Source: Takakia lepidozioides
Lineage: Eukaryota; Streptophyta; Takakiopsida; Takakiales; Takakiaceae
DNA length: 64,000 nucleotides
Reading direction: 5' to 3'
NCBI GenBank assembly: GCA_030704615.1
Contig: CM060732.1
Coordinates: forward strand, 61,237,053 to 61,301,052
Shown piece by piece: positions 1 through 11,302 of this stretch; position 1 is the first letter of the stretch; each line of letters starts with the position of its first letter. The position numbers were made by a program, and so were the translations under genes. Under the pieces are notes generated by a model. It was not told where the DNA came from, did no database searches, and worked only from the letters and a program-made list of their open reading frames with translations.

Positions 1-196
1 ACATCATTGCGAACAGTCAGAGGGAATGGTCAATAAGTAGGTCTCTGCCTGTACTGGCTCCAGGAGGTCTAATGTCGTAAAGTTATGCGTGTTAGGCTAT
101 GCCAGGAAAAATTCCTGTGGGATCGATCAAACATCTGCCCCTTCTCCTTTTATCTGGCATTTTATACCATCTCTTGACTACAGTGCTTTTTGACAG

Positions 197-2545
197 ATGA
201 ATTACATGCCCTGGCTATTGGAAGAAGAATAGTGCAGAATCTGCACCTTGCCGGCATAACCAATAAAGCCCCTGAGGGTTTAAGCAAGACAACCAAAGAA
301 ATCAGAGAACCACTCTACAGTCCAGAGGAGCTTCGAGGCGTTGTCCCAGCGGATAGCCGGCAGTCATACGACATTCGTTCTGTAATTGCCCGCATCGTTG
401 ATGGAAGTGAATTTGACGAATTTAAGAAACTCTATGGCACTGTAAGTTTATCCCTTTCTAGTAATACGGGGTGGGAAGGATAACAGAAGTACATCCAGTA
501 GCTAAGGAAGACATGGTTTCAAATAAGTGTAGTCACTGATACCTCTCTGTTGATGCTTGCGTATGCATTCTGGCAGACTCTGGTTACAGGTTTTGCAAGT
601 ATAATGGGGCAGCCAGTTGGCATTGTGGGCAACAACGGCATCCTCTTCACTGAATCAGCTTTGAAGGGAGCTCATTTCATACAGCTTTGTGCGCAGCGCC
701 ATATACCTCTTATATTCCTTCAGAATATCACGGGTTTCATGGTCTCTCTTACCTGTATACTTGTTTCTTCTTCACCTTTCTGCATATTCATAAGGTTGTG
801 CAGACACATAAATATGTTGGTATGGAGGGAAAGAGATGGGAAGGTTTGTGTTATGTTTTTCCTGAGTTTTCTTCGGTCTCACGGGATTTCTTACTCTATC
901 TTGGCAGGTTTTTCTCTCAGTTGCTTGCATAAAGCTCATCTGCTGAGAGACACAGGAAATAGATGTGCAGTGGTGGGGAATTCCTCGAGACTAATTTAAT
1001 CAAGAGAACTATGCTTTGTCTTGCACATATATCTGATGAGCAATATAGTAAAGCAGGCAATGTTTCCATCAGTCTGACCACCTTCTATGCGCATCATGGG
1101 ATGCAGGTGGGGTCCAGATCTGAAGCCAGTGGCATCGCTAAGGCAGGTGCCAAAATGGTCATGGCGGTCGCTTGTGCAAAGGTTTTCTTCTCCTCTCTCC
1201 CTCTCCCCAGCTCAGTATAGTGGTTTTTTATGTGATTCTTTCTTGGCCAGTATCAGAGAGGCTTTTGCACTAAATTTTGCAGCAACTTGATCTATGGCAA
1301 AAAGCTTTCAAGGTTAGAACCGTGTCAGTTGCGTTCCGCCCCCCCGCCCCTTTGACAGGCACCCTTTTTCCCCTCTTCTGCTGCATCCAGAGCAAGGGGG
1401 AGTTTTGGCTACGAGACTGTTCCTCTCTATGTCTCTCCCTCCCTCTCTCATGTCTCTCATGCAGCAATTGTTGTGCTAAAGGTGGTGCTCCTCATGTTGG
1501 TTTGATGGACAGGTCCCAAAAATTACAGTAGTCGTGGGAGGAAGCTATGGAGCTGGCAATTATGGAATGTGTGGGAGAGCCTATAGCCCCAACTTTCTCT
1601 TCATGTGGCCAAATTCTCGCATCTCTGTCATGGGCGGTGCTCAGGTTTTCCTTTTTCATGTGCATCAGCTTGATTGCAATCACATAGGGGAACTGGCTTG
1701 CACTATTACTGAGGGTTATTGTGTGTGTCATTGATGAGAGTCAGCAACTCGTATTGGTGTGAGCCACCAGAATTCTGCCCGGAAGTGTAAATTCTTGCGC
1801 AGTTGCAGTCATGAGATAAGCCAGAAGGGTAAGAGGTAGGTTTGTTGATGTCAGTAACCTGGTGCATTGTATTTGTACTCCACTCCAGGAAGTTGATTCT
1901 GCCCACTTTGCTATTTGGTGATGTTTGACTTTTAGTAGACATGACCCATAAGCCAATGGTTTTGTTTGGTGTGGCGCAGGCAGCAGGGGTTCTTGCACAG
2001 GTTGAGAGAGACAAGCACACCCGCGATGGCATCCCGGTTGGTTCAAATTCACTCACGCTTTTTGACTTTTTGTTGTGTTACATTGTCTAGTGTACGTAGA
2101 AGCTCTTTGAGTTGGAACATGAAGCTCCTTTCTTTATTTCTCTCTCCCCTGTTGTGCTTGGTCCAAGGAAGCAGGTCTGTGACCACAAGGCTAGACAATA
2201 AGTACATTCTAACTAGCTGGTTAAACTAAATTGAACTAGTTATTTGCTTTATTGTTTTTATGCATTGAATGTTTTTCTGAGATGATAAACCAGGAGGGTG
2301 AAATGCTGATATCCATTTGACCTGGGTGGTTGGTAATACAGTGGGGCAATGAGGTTGAAGACAAGTTCAAAGCCGAGGTTATGAAACACTATGATCAAGA
2401 GGGTCACCCCTACTATGCAAGTGGTCGGCTATGGGACGATGGCATTATAGATCCCGCAGATACCCGGAAAATTTTGGCCCTCTGCCTTTCAGCCTCTTCA
2501 CACACTGCCCCCCAAGTATCCAGTTACGGGGTTTTTCGCATGTGA
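197..2545 (+). CDS. MCCB: Methylcrotonoyl-CoA carboxylase beta subunit, 3' part (gene starts left of the window)
   Basis: This is the carboxyltransferase subunit of mitochondrial biotin-dependent 3-methylcrotonyl-CoA carboxylase, which acts in leucine breakdown together with the biotin-bearing alpha subunit. Six exons join in phase at GT-AG sites: 197-441, 577-741, 1107-1181, 1513-1644, 1980-2036 and 2342-2545. They encode about 290 residues, the C-terminal half or more of the family. Diagnostic blocks appear in the family order: [79 protein letters not shown] with MGGAQ, then [15 protein letters not shown] and the C-terminal GVFRM. The first exon here begins in phase 1, so the N-terminal exons lie before base 1. 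Family assignment is by remembered similarity to plant MCCB and is very secure. No frameshift is seen. The last intron is about 305 bp. The 57-nt fifth exon is the least certain. Confidence 0.95.
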
Positions 2546-3510
2546 TGACATGTTGTGAGAGACTTAGTTCATTCCAAGGCTATCTCAAAGGATCATTCTT
2601 GTATTAAAATGCTCACTCACCCTCCCTCTTCACCTCTTGTGCCCGTGTCCTTTACTGATATTTGTAACCAGGCTGTGGCAAGAACTGGAGTCTGTGGGTA
2701 CAGTCTAGTTTCTCTTTGTGTGTCTAGTTTCTCTTTCACTTCGACTTGTTCCAATCTCTTGGACTACAGAGCTTGTAATCATGACCATCATCATCTTGGG
2801 CATCCATCCACTCAACTGCAAAAGACTCTTTTGGACCTCCAGGTCAGAGATTAGTCTCAAGCGCCTTGTGCGCACATCTCAAGTTGCCAATCCCTCTCCC
2901 CAACACGCAAGCCTCACTGAAGTTGTAACTATACTCCTGCTGTCGAGCCTCTGTTGAGAAGCACCCATGATTATAGGCATAAACAAAGAATGCCAGTCCT
3001 AGCACTGCTTGTGTCATCCCCACGAACAGACAAAGAGAACAGACTGTTATCGCAAATCTTGGGAAAGAACGCCCACAAACTTTGTACAGTTACCTCATGT
3101 CAGTTTGTAAATAAAAGCTTTGCAGGGTTTCATCAACAAACTCAAGTTGAGTTCATTTCAGGAATATGAAGTTCCAGTGCTATAATATCTAAAGTTTTGT
3201 ACGAAAATTCTATCTTGTTTTCCGGAATGCAGGGGTTCAGTGGGAGATCAATGCCAAATTGGGTGGCTGCCGAATGCATTTATCTCATTTTGTAGCGTTC
3301 GAATGTCCGATCTGCTCTTTGATGAATGAATAAGGAGAAAATTTGTACATAGAAAGTGACCGGAATTATCTGTGGTGGGGCCAAACAGTGAGACAGCACT
3401 GCGGCAATCAACCGTAACTTATACAACCTCCATTACCTACGATCGGGAGAAAGTGAGAGAAAGAAAGAAATTGCCTGTGTGTATGTGTGTGGCAAACAGG
3501 TTCGCGAGGA
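2546..3510. other. 3' flank of MCCB; no gene seen
   Basis: No convincing coding exon is present. An AATAAA at 3110-3115 could serve as a distal polyadenylation signal for MCCB, about 570 bp after its stop codon. The remainder is unremarkable mixed-composition sequence. Confidence 0.5.
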
Positions 3511-3759
3511 ATGGAAGGGGCGATAGACGAAGATCGGGGGGTGGAAATGCAGGAGAAAGAGCTGGAGGGGCAAGTTCTGTTGAGGAGAAGCAAAGGAGAT
3601 TCGAAGGTCAGAGCATCTTATCGCGCAGAGATGGGAAAGCAGCGCGCCATACTACTGGCTGTCATGATCATACCTGTGATCATAATGATCACACTGTGGT
3701 TTGTCTATGACTCAAATTCTCGTGTGGGCAGCCACAGTCGATCTGTGCCAACTCCTTGA
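3511..3759 (+). CDS. Possible small single-pass membrane protein
   Basis: An ATG-started ORF of 82 codons. The first 50 residues are hydrophilic and rich in Glu, Asp and Arg. One strongly hydrophobic stretch follows at about residues 52-69 (AILLAVMIIPVIIMITLWFV), then a short Ser-rich tail. This would fit a tail-anchored or single-pass protein, but I do not recognise a family and there is no homologous neighbour. In-frame codons extend upstream of the chosen ATG but include no earlier ATG. It could equally be a chance ORF or a first exon, since a GT lies close to its end. Confidence is low. Confidence 0.3.
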   Translation: MEGAIDEDRGVEMQEKELEGQVLLRRSKGDSKVRASYRAEMGKQRAILLAVMIIPVIIMITLWFVYDSNSRVGSHSRSVPTP

Positions 3760-4224
3760 TTGTTCTGCTTACGCTATTTTGCCCCAACTAAGCAATCAAG
3801 CGTCAAGCTCCAGATTACAGCCCATCTCTATAAACATAAGTAGGTTTTGCTACCAAGAGAAATATATACAAGGCACACATTACGATAGCTCCAAATCATT
3901 GTTTCTTCATAGAAATGTAACGGCAAGCAGTTTCCTTCAGGCTGTTGGGGTATTATCGATAGCTGACGCCCAAATTGTTGTTGGTCCAAGGCTGTAATCT
4001 GCAAGACCATGGTTACAGCTCTCCAGCACTAGGTCTGTTTCTTCTGTAGTTCTTTTACCGTCTTAGGGTTTAATTGATCTCCTGTAGAGCCCTGCTTCTT
4101 GGCCAATCTGGAGGTTAGGTCAGCAAGAATTTCAAGGTGGCCGTGTCCTCCATCTACTCACTTACGCTGGACTTTTCATTGGGCCTGTGAATTGTAAAGT
4201 TTTGTTTGAGAAGCCGGTAAGACT
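3760..4224. other. Intergenic sequence; nothing recognised
   Basis: Short ORFs overlap on both strands without a family motif. No repeat or RNA gene was recognised here. Confidence 0.4.
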
Positions 4225-5590
4225 AGTTTGTCACAGCTACTGTTCCGGGTGAATATGCGTTTAAAAGCAAGTGCTACTTCACTACTCTCTCAGCAAGATG
4301 ACTTCAACTGTTTTGGAGTCCGGAAGTACAGCAGATAAGCTACTTTGTACTTCACTATATGGCTGTGAGAGTGTTGACAGAGCATCTCAATTGGCAGTTG
4401 ATTCAAGGAAATAGTCTTAGCATGATCGACTGTTCACCCAGCTGTTGGCCACTGTGAACTTCAGATTTTGTTTGCATATAGATGAGCATAAGGTCTATAA
4501 GACATGCAGGAGGGTACTTTCCTCTTGCTGGACATCTTATAGCCCCTACTGTTGGCATCATATCGTCTCAAATCTTCTTTTCTCTCTCTCATCTTCCTGT
4601 GGACAGAAAACATTCTTCCTTCTCCTCTCCTCTAGACAGTGTGATGGGCCAAGTGATCCAAGCACCTATGTCACAGTTTTGTGACAATGTGCCCATCTCC
4701 AGTCCCACCAGAGCCACATGTCATATCTGTGCTCAGATAGAGGGATACAGTAGCAGTAGAGCTAAGGATGTGCTCTAGAGTCTAGTACGATGCTGTCAAC
4801 ACCAGCCAGTAACTCAACAGCTGAAGCCCCAAGGCCAGTTCCAGGACAGTCATTATCTCACAGGAACTATGCTTCCAAACTAGAGATAATCCAAAATTCA
4901 TTCAAAATTTAACAAACTCAAGGCTTTAAAATAGTCACTATGCAACGGAATGTGGGGAGGTTTAAATCCCATTCTGCACATACATATTCTAGCTTCCTGA
5001 AAATGAGCTAAGATTCAGTACTCCATTGAGCATTGTATGAGGGCTTAAGGTAGGTATCAGTTAAGCTGCACACACAGAAAAAGACAAGTAACATCCCAAA
5101 CAACATTTTGGAAATGTGTAGTCCACTGTTGAACATGCAAGAAGGAAGACCTGCCTGTTTACCCTTGTAAGTGTTCTTCCTGGCTAACTTGGGACTGAAG
5201 CTAAAGAGAAGGTAAAGACTATGAAGAGCAATAAAAATGCTTATCTTTACAGACTGAGCAAAATCAGCAGTTTGTCGCAGGCTACTGTTCCAGGTGATAT
5301 GCATTTACAAGCAAGTGCCACTTCACTACTCTTTTAGCAAGATGACTACATATCTTCTAGAATCTTGAAGTACAGCCCATGAAGCAATTGTTTGGTCCAA
5401 ACAGCACATAAAGCTACCTTGTACTGCACCGTAGGGCTGAGAGAGTGTTGACAGAGTATCTCAATTGGCATTTGATTCAAGGAAATAGTCTTACAAAGAG
5501 AGCCAGTTTTCCCAGCTGTTGGCCACACAATTAACTCCAAGTTGGTTTACTTATAGATGAGCACAAGGTCTGTAGGACATGCAGGAGGGC
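4225..5590 (+). repeat. Direct duplication: two ~300-bp copies about 1.04 kb apart
   Basis: The segment at about 4225-4520 recurs at about 5268-5590 in the same orientation. Shared runs include CTACTGTTCC, CACTTCACTACTCT, GCAAGATGACT, GTGTTGACAGAG, GATTCAAGGAAATAGTCTTA and AGACATGCAGGAGGG. The second copy carries extra bases around 5350-5405. The sequence between the copies (4521-5267) looks unique. This reads as an old tandem duplication of about 1 kb, or two insertions of one repeat family. No protein is conserved across both copies. Confidence 0.8.
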
Positions 5591-6107
5591 GTGCGGATGT
5601 CAAAAAGCACAGTAAACTTGAGATCATTGATGCATGTGTGCTGAAATCATCTTAGCTGTCTTCCATTTGAGCAAATACGTATGGAAATTTATTTGTATAA
5701 AGAGTTCTTCCATCCTTTGCAGAAGGGATTGAACTAATAAAGTTTCAGTTCAGTGCTGGTCACAAACACCAGGATCTCAAAAAGCAGGGAGGTCATGGAC
5801 AAGCAAAGCACTTGGAGTCCATAGGACTGACTAATTACTGTCCCACTTTTGATCTCACAGGCCTTCTCTGAACTGTTTTCCTACTTAAATGATCATGTGA
5901 CTGCTGCGGATGGTTGCCAATCCCTCCCTACTATCCCCATGCAATTCAGCTGAAGATCCTGAATTTCATGTGCCCAGAAATCTGAAGCATGCAAGGACAA
6001 CATAGATTTCCATGTGGGTTCGCCTCATTTCCACTGGTGCGTGTTGGCAATGAGAAAATCAAAATTGAAATGAATGAAGAAAAGCGGTGCATCTCTGCTG
6101 TATTGTC
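5591..6107. other. 3' flank of the DUF1218 gene; nothing recognised
   Basis: No coding exon, RNA gene or repeat is recognised. An AATAAA-like motif is not obvious close to the minus-strand gene end. Confidence 0.4.
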
Positions 6108-7292
6108 TCAAGGGTATGATGTCATGCCCACAGTCTGGGTCCCACCATTGTATGACTGCCACATCCCTTCCCCACCTGCCTTCAGCAAAAGCATATAGTA
6201 AATCTGACTGCACAGCATTGTGAAAAAGGTGAAGGCAGCCCCTGCAGCAAATATACCCTTGCGCACTTGCTTGCACACTACAGTAGGACCCTCATAGTTG
6301 TACCAGCCTCGCGTCTGGATTTTGTTTGCACTAGCACCCAACAGTAAGCAAATCCCCGCAATGGTGAAGGACATCCTGCACAAACCCACCAGCATGTTAG
6401 AATCACCCTCATTACTACAATACTCATACATCAATTTGGTGGTCTCGGAAAATCAATGGAGTCTCTTGTGGGAATTGCGCACAATTTGCCACAATAACCT
6501 GCAACCCTGGAATTTATTACTGAGGACTGAGATTATTACCAAGAGAAGATGAAGAAGACGACCGCAAACGTCCTTGCAAAACCAGGCTTGTAGGGGCCTC
6601 CGCAACACAGACACCGAGTGATGATCATGATAAACAATTGACCCACCAGAAGGAGTAGAATAGCTCCTGCAGCCAAACCTGTTGCCGTGTCTCTAGTATA
6701 CGAACATTCAACGAGTCCTGCTGCTGAATCTTTTAGTATGGGCGTACCCTGCGAACACAAAGCGAAGACCCAGTGGTCATCCCTCGGAGACTCAAATAAA
6801 TAGAGAGGATCAGGTCCAGGAGTTTGAAGACACACTGCTCATCCATCCGTGCGTTTCCACTACATAATTATAACCCACTCTGCACTCTCCCTCACAAGGT
6901 TAACAGCAGAGTGAAAGACTATACAAAATCATGTTCTCTACTTATCAAGTGTCGACTATCACAGTATGATTGCAACTTAACCTGATAGGCCCTGCACTTC
7001 GCTAGGAGTGGAAGGAGAAAGTGACAGTTGACAATTTCCCAAGACCAAATGATGTACACTATCTAATCTAATCGAAGTTGGTACTCTCACTGTGAACTTC
7101 TCTCTCTCCCCTTCTCGGGGAGCGCATTTCGTAATAAATTTCATTTGATCTTTCTTTCTCAATCAATTTATCTCCAAAATAGGCAAGGAAACCAACAATG
7201 CTTCGTCGGGTCTCTGCTCCGAGCGCCAGGCCGAAGGCAATGATGTGAAACAAGAATGCCAGTCCCATCACGAGCCCTGCCTTCCCCGCCAT
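6108..7292 (-). CDS. DUF1218 four-TM protein, Fb34 / At4g27435-like
   Basis: Plant DUF1218 proteins are small four-helix membrane proteins of the secretory or plasma membrane system. Some members affect secondary wall lignin or vein patterning. Three exons on the minus strand join in phase: 7292-7197, 6748-6540 and 6375-6108, giving 190 residues, close to the usual 180-190. Hydrophobic segments lie at about residues 5-26, 52-74, 85-108 and 138-160. Family signatures are visible: GLALGAETRRS after helix 1, ATGLAAGAILLLLVGQ, RCLCCGGPYKPG with the CCG turn, and RKGIFAAGAAFTFFTML with SQIYYMLLLKA. The start is the only ATG before helix 1. The gene diverges from CCB2 across a 749-bp spacer. The biochemical role of this branch is not known. 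Confidence 0.9.
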
Positions 7293-8041
7293 GGTACCTG
7301 CTTCAGCACACTTCCAAAGACGCTAGGGGGATCTGGAGTCTCTCTGATCTCCCTACCTCTCCTCCAATCTTAACTTGCTCCCCCTAGGAAACCTCACCTT
7401 CACAAGAATCTCTCCCAACCCAACACCTTTCCAGAGATCAACAGCTGATGATTTCTGCAGCAACTCTCAGCTCAGGCCCAGATCCAAGAAGCCCAAGAGA
7501 GCTCTACAGACAATGCAATCCTCACAGTCTCATCTTTCCCTCGATTCTCTAAAAGCCTGCAACAGAATATCACACACGTGCTAAGTCCCCGCTCTGGCAC
7601 CTGAACTCCCTTTGAAGGCCCGGGATTCTGACAACTTCGACACCGAACATCCGGGATATCAATGAGAAATCCCGATATTCAATAGGCGGGAAATCTAGAC
7701 CTCCCGGTGCCTGCAATTTAAATTCTGGTATCATAACAGCCGTAGGTTCTCGCACGTGGACGCTTGGATCTGGTATTAAGGAGCCGACTCTATTTACTCT
7801 GGTTCGTCTGGATGAACGTACTGCCGAAATTATGAGAGACGCAGACGAATGATATATGGATGAATGATGAGGCTGGAGGTGATGGATGAAGGATGGAGGA
7901 GATGGAGCGAGACAAGAGTGACCACATGTTTGCCTCATCGAGCTTCTGATCCTGACGACGTGAAGAGCGAAAGAGTTCCAGTGAAATGACTCGGTGGAAT
8001 TCAATGGATTCTCTTTGGTTTGATGGCTGGTCTTTGGTTTA
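7293..8041. promoter_or_regulatory. Shared divergent spacer between the DUF1218 gene and CCB2
   Basis: The start codons of the two genes face away from each other across 749 bp, so both promoters and 5' UTRs must lie here. The stretch contains pyrimidine-rich sequence next to the DUF1218 ATG (around 7290-7370). No clear TATA box could be assigned to either side. The 144-codon minus-strand ORF within it (7570-8004) shows no family motif and I treat it as chance. Confidence 0.5.
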
Positions 8042-11000
8042 ATGAAGTTGGAAACTATGAATTCTTGTCTTCAAAAGCCGGGGCTTTGCCTGCTGAGCTC
8101 TGCTTCCTTCTCTCCTCTTTCCCCTCGAGTATTGGTCAATGCTCATCCTATCCTTAAAGGCTTTGACAACACTGGCTATGGTACCCCAGGCAGAGAGAAT
8201 TCGAGCTTCTGCTGCACATCCTATGAGGTTCCTGGCTCTCTGACATGCTTACACGCAAGATTGCGCGGAAATCTTAGTTTTTCGCTGAACTCCAGGTGAG
8301 CAGATGTTACTCCTGGAAAGTGTTGAATATCGGGTTTGGACTACGGGTTGTAGAATCCAAGCCCCATGCGCACAATGTGCATGCCTTCTCATTGTTGCGC
8401 AAGTGGGTTTGTCATATCTGTGACTAACATATTAAATACAGGTATTCTAGAATCCATAGCTCTCCTGGGCAGAGTAGAACAAGTCTTAAGACTCGTGCGC
8501 AAACTTCGAATCCTGGCGATGGGGAGGGAGCTTCAGACATTGACATTTCTGTCTTTCGCTTCACTCTAGGTAATTTGTGGGTGCAAGTTGTGTGTGTTCC
8601 TATGTTGAATCCAAATTGGGCTTTTGTGTATGGATGCATGTAAACCATGATTGAGTGACTCTGCCTCTGTCTCTCTCTTATTTTTGTACTTAAATCTTCA
8701 GGATTGGGCTTAAAATGATTGGCCCTTGCCAGGCCTTTAAATCACAATGTGAAGGAACCTTTCTATTTTGGGCAGAGAAACAGTTGCATGATTCGCCTGA
8801 AGAACCACGGCTGAAATCTAACTCCGTTAACTAGATTGGACAATTGAGCTGATCCTGAAATCCCTGAAACTGAGACCCAGTACCTGCAAGTGCACTGACA
8901 ATCTGCAATTTGTGGTAGGAATACCTGGGTTTGACGACTCTGAGCTGCCACGCTTGACTGGCATTCTATTTGGGGGTCTTCTTCTCCTCAACCATGCTCT
9001 CAGTCTTGACTCCATGACTGGTGCCCAGCTGGTAGTCATCTGTACTTTCACCACCCAGCTCTCTGTGTCTTTTGTCCCCCTGAAGGAAATTCACCGTATT
9101 CCCCATAACTTAGTGTCAAACGCCACAACATGCTTGAGAAGGATTGTGTACCGGGACATTTGGTTGTGAGGTTTTGGCAGATTATTATGCTACATGGAAT
9201 GCCACTTTGTACATCTCTCTGCTTAGTTGATGCTGATTTTGAGGGCCTTTGCTTTTACCCCACTTCTCTCTCTCTCATCCTGTCGGCTTGTGCCCCACCC
9301 GCAAGGGTAATATCTCTCTCCTCTTCATGCCTCGAATGTACATACTACTAGTAGTGATTTATGTGTATCTTTTCATGGTGCTCTGACCCATGGTGAATGA
9401 GCAGAGGTCGGAGGCAGTGGGAATATTTTTAGCAGCAGTGGCAATTGTGCTTCCCTCCATTGGTAGTCGCCTCAAAGTATGAATTTGCTACACCTTGTGT
9501 GAGTATACCTCTCCTCTCTACCAATCACATGTTGTTCTGCTTTGTCCATGGGCCCTGTGTCCCCTATGGATGTTATGAAAGTTTTCTTTCTTTTGTTTCC
9601 CATCTCACCAATGGCAAACAACATATTTTTCTCCCTATCTATCTCTTAAGTGGTTGATGAAGGCTACTTTTCCAGGTGACAATTACGTCTTTTCCATTGT
9701 TATACCATGCTTGTTGTATTGACGATCAAACTGGTTCTATTGATGAATGTATGAAAGGACTGTATACTGGATAGATTGTGCTATATACAAGCTGCACATG
9801 CATGGTGGACATATTGATATGTTTCATCATTAATTGTGCGGGTCTCTGCAACAATAGGGAGGAGAGTCTCAGAGAGATGGGGCCAAAGGGGCGGGTCAGA
9901 ATACAATGTTTGCGCTAGCAAACAGGCTCACGGACAACCAAAGACAAGAATTGGCATGGGGATCCTATGCTTTACTTCGGAATACGAAGACAAGTGCTGT
10001 GGTAAGCATCCACTTCTAACTTCTCCATGTATTCGCACCTTCAAGGAAGGGTATCCCTGCAAGAGTGATTGCATCTCCTCCTCATATAACAGTTCCTTCA
10101 GACAAGCACCCAAGAGATGGCCCAGTTGTTAGGCGCCTTTGTAAGCGGTCGTGGGTTTGAACGCGCATTATAGCCTACCCAGCTATAAAAATGGGGCCGC
10201 TTGGTCAACTTGTCATCTAATGTGTGGGTACTCGGGGACTTGCGAGTCCTTGGGGAGGTTTGGGCAACCATGTTGCCTTGGTTACGGCCGTTAGAAGGTG
10301 TCCATCGTCCAAACAGAAGGCAGTAGCCCTTCAGGGTGAAGTAACGTAATATACACTTGTTTCAGCAGGAGTCAATCTTTTTCTTGCATCCAGACAATGT
10401 TTGGGTAGTCTTTGTTGTCTCACATATCCACTCACTGTTTTGGAGATTGGAGCAAGGCTCAAAGTCGGGCTGAAGTTTGAAATAGGGTGGGACTGAGAAA
10501 GCTAGGATGAGAGAGTGGAGGGAGAGTCAAGATTCTGGGTAACCTAAAGTGCCTCCTGAGGCCTCAGATGATGACTTAGATCATACAGTCACAGAAGGAT
10601 AGGCTGGTGTACTGGATGGGGCCGCCTTGCAGATTGTGTGGCACTATGGGGAGGTGGTGTGTGCGCGTGGTAGCTGGGATACAACAGAGGAAGGCAGTGG
10701 ATCTTCACTGGCTTTGTTAGGCGAAAAACTCAAAAGCACGCCTTTTTTGGATTTAAGTGCTCCACTCTATTTATCCAGCGGTGCTGGTAAGAGTAATGCT
10801 GTGAAAAATCTTAGGAATAATTGTAGCTAAGAGCTCAAGGAAAATTGGATATCCATGTTCAAGTTCATGTTTAAAGATTCGACACTGAGATGCAGGTCTA
10901 ATATTGCCCAACTTCATCAGGAAGCATGGGTGGGTATGTGCTATGCAATGCTTTTCAAACAGCATATAACCTCTTCAGCTTTATTTATTTATTTTAGGAA

Positions 11001-11302
11001 GTCGTTGAATTCTACCTATGAGCCTTTTACCCATTAAATGGTAAAGGCAATGTCTGTCTCTCTAATCGTCATATGTTTGTGCTGCAGATGCAAAAGGTTG
11101 GGTGATTGTGCCAAAGGGGGCATCCTCGCTCTTTGTGCTGCCATTCTCAGAAACTCATGAGCCAAGCCAGAAAGCTATGGTAGGCCTCCTGGTGCTTATT
11201 TCATATGCTCCTCGTGCATTCAGTAATAAACATAGGACTTGGTTTGTGTTATTGGCGAAAAAGTTTCTGCAGACCCTGGCCACAAGCAATGATGCAGCAT
11301 AA
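8042..11302 (+). CDS. CCB2: CCB2, cofactor assembly factor for heme ci of cytochrome b6f
   Basis: CCB2 (HCF208 in Arabidopsis) acts with CCB1, CCB3 and CCB4 in the thylakoid membrane to attach the high-spin heme ci covalently to cytochrome b6. Seven exons splice in phase: 8042-8295, 8442-8569, 8919-9031, 9405-9476, 9858-10001, 10633-10786 and 11088-11302, giving 359 residues. The first exon is Ser-rich and basic with few acids, as expected of a chloroplast transit peptide. Mature-protein hallmarks follow: FRFTLGIPGFDDSELPR, a hydrophobic helix LTGILFGGLLLLNHAL, a second helix GIFLAAVAIVLPSIG, ELAWGSYALLRNTKT, VVCARGSWDT, VIVPKGASSLFVLP and a C-terminal RAFSNKHRTWFVLLAKKF. The C-terminal block is exon-encoded directly after PSQKAM without an intron. 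Alternative edges for exon 6 are possible. Intron 5 holds a SINE. Confidence 0.92.
10112..10385 (+). repeat. tRNA-derived SINE copy inside CCB2 intron 5
   Basis: The head has pol III-like boxes: an A-box-like TGGCCCAGTTGTTAGGCGC at about 10117 and a B-box-like GGGTTTGAACGCG at about 10150. A body follows that ends in the family block GAAGGTGTCCA ... AAGGCAGTAGCCCTTCAGGG and then ACTTGTTTCAGCAGGAGTC. The same body block recurs at 19567, 23168, 36930 and, inverted, at 13690 and 58735. This is the best-preserved head in the window. Confidence 0.75.

Noticed and set aside
7570-8004. 144-codon minus-strand ORF in the DUF1218/CCB2 spacer
   Set aside because: No family motif or hydrophobic pattern of a real protein; it lies in the promoter spacer and ends next to the DUF1218 start.
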